Assembly: GCF_007678255.1 (NCBI RefSeq)
Contig: NZ_VEED01000015.1
Location: forward strand, 1 to 64,000
DNA: 64,000 bases
From: Bacillus sp. X1(2014)
GTDB taxonomy: Bacteria > Bacillota > Bacilli > Bacillales_B > DSM-18226
Direction: 5' to 3'
Of this stretch, positions 61,019 through 64,000 are shown in pieces; the stretch's first letter is position 1; each line of letters starts with the position of its first letter. The notes below the pieces were generated by a model. That model had not been told where the DNA came from. It was given only the letters and a program-made list of their open reading frames with translations, and made no database searches. The position numbers were made by a program, and so were the translations under genes.

Positions 61019-61100
61019 TTTACAAAAACTTAACATTAGAATTTTTTGAATCGTTCATTTAATATGAACAAATTCTATGCATGTTTACAAAATCTTTACA
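61019..61100 (+). promoter_or_regulatory. Two PhoP-box-like repeat pairs
   Basis: TTTACA (61019) and TTAACA (61030), then TTTACA (61084) and TTTACA (61095): each pair has an 11-bp period, as in PhoP boxes (TTAACA repeats with about 5 bp between). They lie in the 385-bp gap between the pit operon and the GlsB-type gene. A GTTCAT...ATGAAC palindrome lies between the pairs. Confidence 0.45.
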
Positions 61101-61203
61101 TTATATGTTTTCTATAGTTCTTTTAAATAAAGCCATTTTTACTTTTGCCTATATTTATGTATTTATGTACTTAGTTACCTGAGTTAAGATTTTTTCTTTT
61201 TTG

Positions 61204-61227
61204 AGTATAAAAAAAATATTAGGGTAC
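61204..61227 (+). promoter_or_regulatory. Weak sigma-B-like promoter candidate
   Basis: GAGTAT - 13 bp - GGGTAC resembles sigma-B elements (GTTTAA - 12-15 bp - GGGTAT) at the -10 but poorly at the -35. Genes of the GlsB type are often stress-induced. Confidence 0.25.
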
Positions 61228-61310
61228 TTTATAAATACAGGTAGCATGAAAAAAGTTACTTTTCCAACTGCCTGAGACAAATAATTTGTTACTAAAAAGG
61301 AGTGTACTGA

Positions 61311-61568
61311 ATGAGTTTCATTTGGGCATTAATTATTGGTGGGATTATTGGATGGTTAGCCGGTCTTATCGTTGGAAGAGATATTCCGGGTGGCATTATT
61401 GGTAATATCATTGCAGGATTTGTTGGGGCATGGCTGGGAAGAGTGGTTTTAGGTGATTGGGGACCAGAAGTTGCAGACTTTGCAATAATACCTGCAATTA
61501 TCGGTTCAGCCGTTTTAGTCTTGCTAGTAAGTTTCATACTGCGAGCCTTTAGAAGAACCGATAGATAA
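61311..61568 (+). CDS. GlsB/YeaQ/YmgE-family small membrane protein
   Basis: An 85-residue protein with three Gly-rich spans: FIWALIIGGIIGWLAGLIVG, GIIGNIIAGFVGAWLGRVVLG and a C-terminal hydrophobic segment ending in basic residues. This is the whole of the family, which is stress-linked and lacks a proven function despite the old name transglycosylase-associated. ATG 61311 follows AAAAAGGAG. Confidence 0.88.
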   Translation: MSFIWALIIGGIIGWLAGLIVGRDIPGGIIGNIIAGFVGAWLGRVVLGDWGPEVADFAIIPAIIGSAVLVLLVSFILRAFRRTDR

Positions 61569-61582
61569 TTTTTCTTTACTTT

Positions 61583-61616
61583 AAAAAGGCCTCCGAAATG
61601 CTCGGAGGCCTTTTCA
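61583..61616. terminator. Bidirectional terminator
   Basis: AAAAGGCCTCCGA / TCGGAGGCCTTTT with an AATGC loop, between convergent genes. Confidence 0.9.
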
Positions 61617-61620
61617 TGCT

Positions 61621-62544
61621 TTATAATGAAAAGATATCAATATCCCTAAAAATTAAAGGTTGATCAACAAATGGAGCATGACATACAACTTTTTCCTGCG
61701 TAAATGGATGAATGAATTCAAGCTTTGCCGCATGTAGTGCTTGTCTTTTCACAAGTGTTTTTCCGCCATACAACGTATCTCCAACTAGTGGATGCCCTAT
61801 ATGACTTAAATGCACTCTGATTTGATGAGTTCTCCCCGTATCGAGCCAACATTTTATATATGAAAGTTGCTTCTCTTTGTCCACTTTTACTACAGTGTAA
61901 TGGGTAAGAGCAGCCTGACCCGTTGGAGAAACTCTCCTTCTTGTTGCATGATGGCGATCCCGGCCAATCGGTTCATTAATTGATCCTCTCCTGTGTTTAA
62001 CTACCCCATGGACCAAGGCAATATAGGTTCTTTTAATATTTCTCTTAAAAAGCATCTGGTCCATAATAGCCCCTGCTAGTGAATGTTTAGCAAAGAGGAT
62101 GGCCCCTGACGTATCACGATCTAACCGGTGAATTTGCCGGATGTTCCTATTTTCTCCATTTGCTTGCAGATAAAATTGCACTGCATTAATCAGTGTATCT
62201 TGATCTGTTATTGGGTCATTAGGATGGCTATTCATAAAGGGCGGTTTGTTAATAACCAAAACATGTTCATCCTCAAAAAGTATGTCTATGTCTATATAAT
62301 TTGGTGAAATTTCTATCTTTTCGTCCTCAAACAGTTTTAATTGCAACTTAGAACCCTTGACGAGAGGCATGGTCCAGTTTGCGCGTTCCCCATTAATTTT
62401 TACCTTATTCTCCATTCTAAAAGTATGGGTTAATTTTTTAGGGGTTTCCCAGACATGCCGAAAAATATCCTCGATCGTTTTTCCAGTCCATTCTAATGGG
62501 ACGACTATTTGAAACCATTCTCCCATTCGCATTGTGTTTAGCAT
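61621..62544 (-). CDS. RluA-family pseudouridine synthase (YhcT-like)
   Basis: A 307-residue RNA pseudouridine synthase. An N-terminal S4-like part (1-80) precedes the catalytic domain with the signature HRLDRDTSGAILFAK (catalytic Asp in RLDRDTSG), RTYIALVHG and CWLDTGRTHQIRVHLSHIGHPLVGDTLYGG. The target uridine is unknown. Similar to B. subtilis YhcT, which also neighbours yhcU. ATG 62544 after AAGGAGA. Confidence 0.92.
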   Translation of the reverse strand: MLNTMRMGEWFQIVVPLEWTGKTIEDIFRHVWETPKKLTHTFRMENKVKINGERANWTMPLVKGSKLQLKLFEDEKIEISPNYIDIDILFEDEHVLVINKPPFMNSHPNDPITDQDTLINAVQFYLQANGENRNIRQIHRLDRDTSGAILFAKHSLAGAIMDQMLFKRNIKRTYIALVHGVVKHRRGSINEPIGRDRHHATRRRVSPTGQAALTHYTVVKVDKEKQLSYIKCWLDTGRTHQIRVHLSHIGHPLVGDTLYGGKTLVKRQALHAAKLEFIHPFTQEKVVCHAPFVDQPLIFRDIDIFSL

Positions 62545-62651
62545 TTAATTCTCCTTAAGGTTATAATTACCACCGTCAATACTGACTTAGTTATGTTATT
62601 CTTATCATATACAATACGACAGAAATAAGCGATGGCAAAGGTGGGTTATTA

Positions 62652-63038
62652 GTGAAAATTGTGTTTGCCTCGACACCGAGTCAAGAGGAAGAAATTAATG
62701 GACTAGTGAGATACATCTATTCGAATATATTTCCGATCTATTTTACTGATGAGGAGATTTGTCAGTTTGAGCGATTAAAGGTTTTGCATACATCTGAAGA
62801 GTTCAATACATTAAAAGATGCCTTTCAGGTCATGACGTGTATTCAAACATTAATCTCCATTCTAGAGTCCTCTCAACCTGATGAACAGTATGCCTCATTA
62901 TTTAACAAAAATGTTGAGACATTAACGGAGTTTGGTTTACTGTTTCCATTCAAATATGAACATTTTGAAGAAGCAAAAAATATTAGAATTCCCATGCTAA
63001 GTATCTATTCTAAAGCGGATAATGAGTTACTAATATAA
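62652..63038 (+). CDS. YhcU-family protein (DUF5365)
   Basis: A 128-residue cytoplasmic protein of unknown function, recognised by MKIVFASTPSQEEEINGLVRYIYSNIFP and its place next to the yhcT-like gene. Mostly helical and acidic. Start GTG 62652 follows AAAGGTGGG. Confidence 0.78.
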   Translation: MKIVFASTPSQEEEINGLVRYIYSNIFPIYFTDEEICQFERLKVLHTSEEFNTLKDAFQVMTCIQTLISILESSQPDEQYASLFNKNVETLTEFGLLFPFKYEHFEEAKNIRIPMLSIYSKADNELLI

Positions 63039-63042
63039 GAAA

Positions 63043-63078
63043 GTAAAAGTCTGCATATGCGGGCTTTTATTTTTTTTC
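63043..63078 (+). terminator. Terminator after the YhcU gene
   Basis: AAAGTCTGC - ATAT - GCGGGCTTT, with two G-U pairs, then ATTTTTTTT. Confidence 0.75.
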
Positions 63079-63231
63079 TACTAATAATAGTGGTTTTTGA
63101 GGTAATATAGAAAAAGAACTGATTAAATGTAGTTCTGCGAAAATTGTCGTTTAATTTCATGAGATTTTTAAAGGAGTAACATAGTCGAAATTAGAAACAA
63201 TAACAGTAGACAGAATTTGGAGGAGATCCCT

Positions 63232-64000
63232 ATGGACTGGAAAAAGACAGCGAGAAGTTGGATGGAATTTGATGGATTGGATACTGAATTACAGGATCAA
63301 TTAAAACAATTGATGAAGGATGAAAGGCAAGTAGAAGAGGCTTTTTATAAAAATTTAGAATTTGGTACTGGTGGTATGCGTGGAGAAATTGGGGTAGGCA
63401 CCAACCGAATGAACCTTTATACTGTTCGCAAAGCATCAGCTGGGCTGGCAGCATACATAAAAAACCATGGAATGGAAGCAAAACAACGTGGAGTTGTCAT
63501 TGCTTTTGATTCACGCCATAAATCTCCAGAATTTGCGCTAGAGGCTGCAAAAACATTGGCCACACAGGGGATACAAACATATGTGTTTGATGAATTAAGA
63601 CCGACTCCTGAATTATCTTTTGCCCTAAGATACTTAAATGCTTATTCAGGCATTGTGGTTACCGCAAGCCATAACCCACCTGAATATAATGGCTATAAAG
63701 TATATGGATCGGATGGAGGCCAACTGCCATTAGAAGCGGCAGATGAGGTAATCGCCATGGTAAATGAGATTGAAAATGAATTACTCATTGAGGTTGAAAG
63801 TGAAGAAAAGTTAAGAGCAGAAGGATTAATTAAAACGATTGGTTCGGAAATTGACCAAGCCTATACGGAGAAACTATTAACGATATCTGAGAATCCAACC
63901 CTTGCTCAAGAAACGGATATCAAAATCGTCTTTACTCCACTACATGGAACCGCTAATAAGCCTGTCCGTGCTGCACTTTCAGCATTGGGATATGAGAATG
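63232..64000 (+). CDS. pgcA: Phosphoglucomutase/phosphomannomutase PgcA, 5' part (runs off the window)
   Basis: The first 256 codons of an alpha-phosphoglucomutase interconverting glucose-6-P and glucose-1-P, needed for UDP-glucose and wall glycolipids. Motifs: [20 protein letters not shown] (about 43-62), [11 protein letters not shown], and the active serine Ser146 in [22 protein letters not shown] (142-163). No stop occurs before the window end; the full protein should be about 580 residues. ATG 63232 follows GGAGGAG. Confidence 0.95.
   Translation, partial: MDWKKTARSWMEFDGLDTELQDQLKQLMKDERQVEEAFYKNLEFGTGGMRGEIGVGTNRMNLYTVRKASAGLAAYIKNHGMEAKQRGVVIAFDSRHKSPEFALEAAKTLATQGIQTYVFDELRPTPELSFALRYLNAYSGIVVTASHNPPEYNGYKVYGSDGGQLPLEAADEVIAMVNEIENELLIEVESEEKLRAEGLIKTIGSEIDQAYTEKLLTISENPTLAQETDIKIVFTPLHGTANKPVRAALSALGYEN

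Overview
This window comes from a low-GC, spore-forming member of the Bacillaceae, in the Bacillus/Neobacillus group. This is inferred from B. subtilis-like gene content and order (queG-yhbB-trmL-prkA-yhbH, yhcT-yhcU-pgcA), sporulation-linked genes, strong AAGGAGG ribosome binding sites, frequent TTG/GTG starts and classic intrinsic terminators. There is no phage, plasmid, CRISPR or insertion-sequence signature; it reads as ordinary chromosome carrying one large accessory catabolic island.

Layout. 1-1963: a cluster of 15 tRNA genes (probably the tail of an rRNA operon lying upstream of the window), a terminator, an unusual 21-bp-period repeat, and a separate tRNA-Gly gene with its own promoter and terminator. 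1983-9858: a B3/4-domain protein, then queG, a yhbB-type amidase-domain gene, trmL, an nfrA-type nitroreductase, a 30-codon membrane peptide, prkA and yhbH. 9897-15593: N-acetylglucosamine use (nagE divergent from nagA-nagB-nagR-SIS gene, with two identical NagR-type operators between them). 15734-20519: a CAP-domain lipoprotein, a KinB-like histidine kinase and a GGDEF protein that both carry a LytS-type membrane sensor, and an azoreductase.

20715-42457: the accessory island. It holds two GPH-family symporters, two ROK repressors, uxaC, gnd, an AraC-type regulator with a four-gene sugar epimerase/oxidoreductase operon, a LarA-superfamily gene, a UxuB-like SDR, gluconokinase, and a full set of genes for the nickel-pincer cofactor (larE, larB, and larC split as larC1/larC2, larC1 with a very His-rich insert). 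The usual partners of uxaC (mannonate dehydratase, KDG kinase, KDPG aldolase) are not present. The enzymes that are present form a different path on paper: glucuronate to fructuronate (UxaC), to mannonate (SDR), to gluconate by C2 epimerisation (LarA homologue with Ni-pincer cofactor), to 6-phosphogluconate (gluconokinase), to ribulose 5-phosphate (Gnd). I propose this as the main discovery candidate. Shared palindromic operators and a shared 13-base leader element tie the units together.

42557-48147: an ArsB/NhaD-type permease with a small partner protein, a shortened 5'-nucleotidase-family protein, a cupin behind a Fur-like box, and an MMPL transporter. 48330-52159: deoR, deoC, a XapX-type membrane protein, cdd, a DUF3189 gene and a proC gene. 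52397-58516: a compact four-gene locus (receiver domain, membrane HEAT-repeat protein, GT2 synthase, 1081-residue membrane-anchored glycosidase-like protein) that looks like a regulated exopolysaccharide system. 58570-64000: YitT protein, pit with its DUF47 partner, a GlsB-type small membrane protein, an RluA-family pseudouridine synthase, a YhcU protein and the 5' part of pgcA.

A short element with core GTGTCAGGCAC occurs five times, always on the same strand, twice inside coding sequences. All functions are inferred from sequence recognition without database searches.
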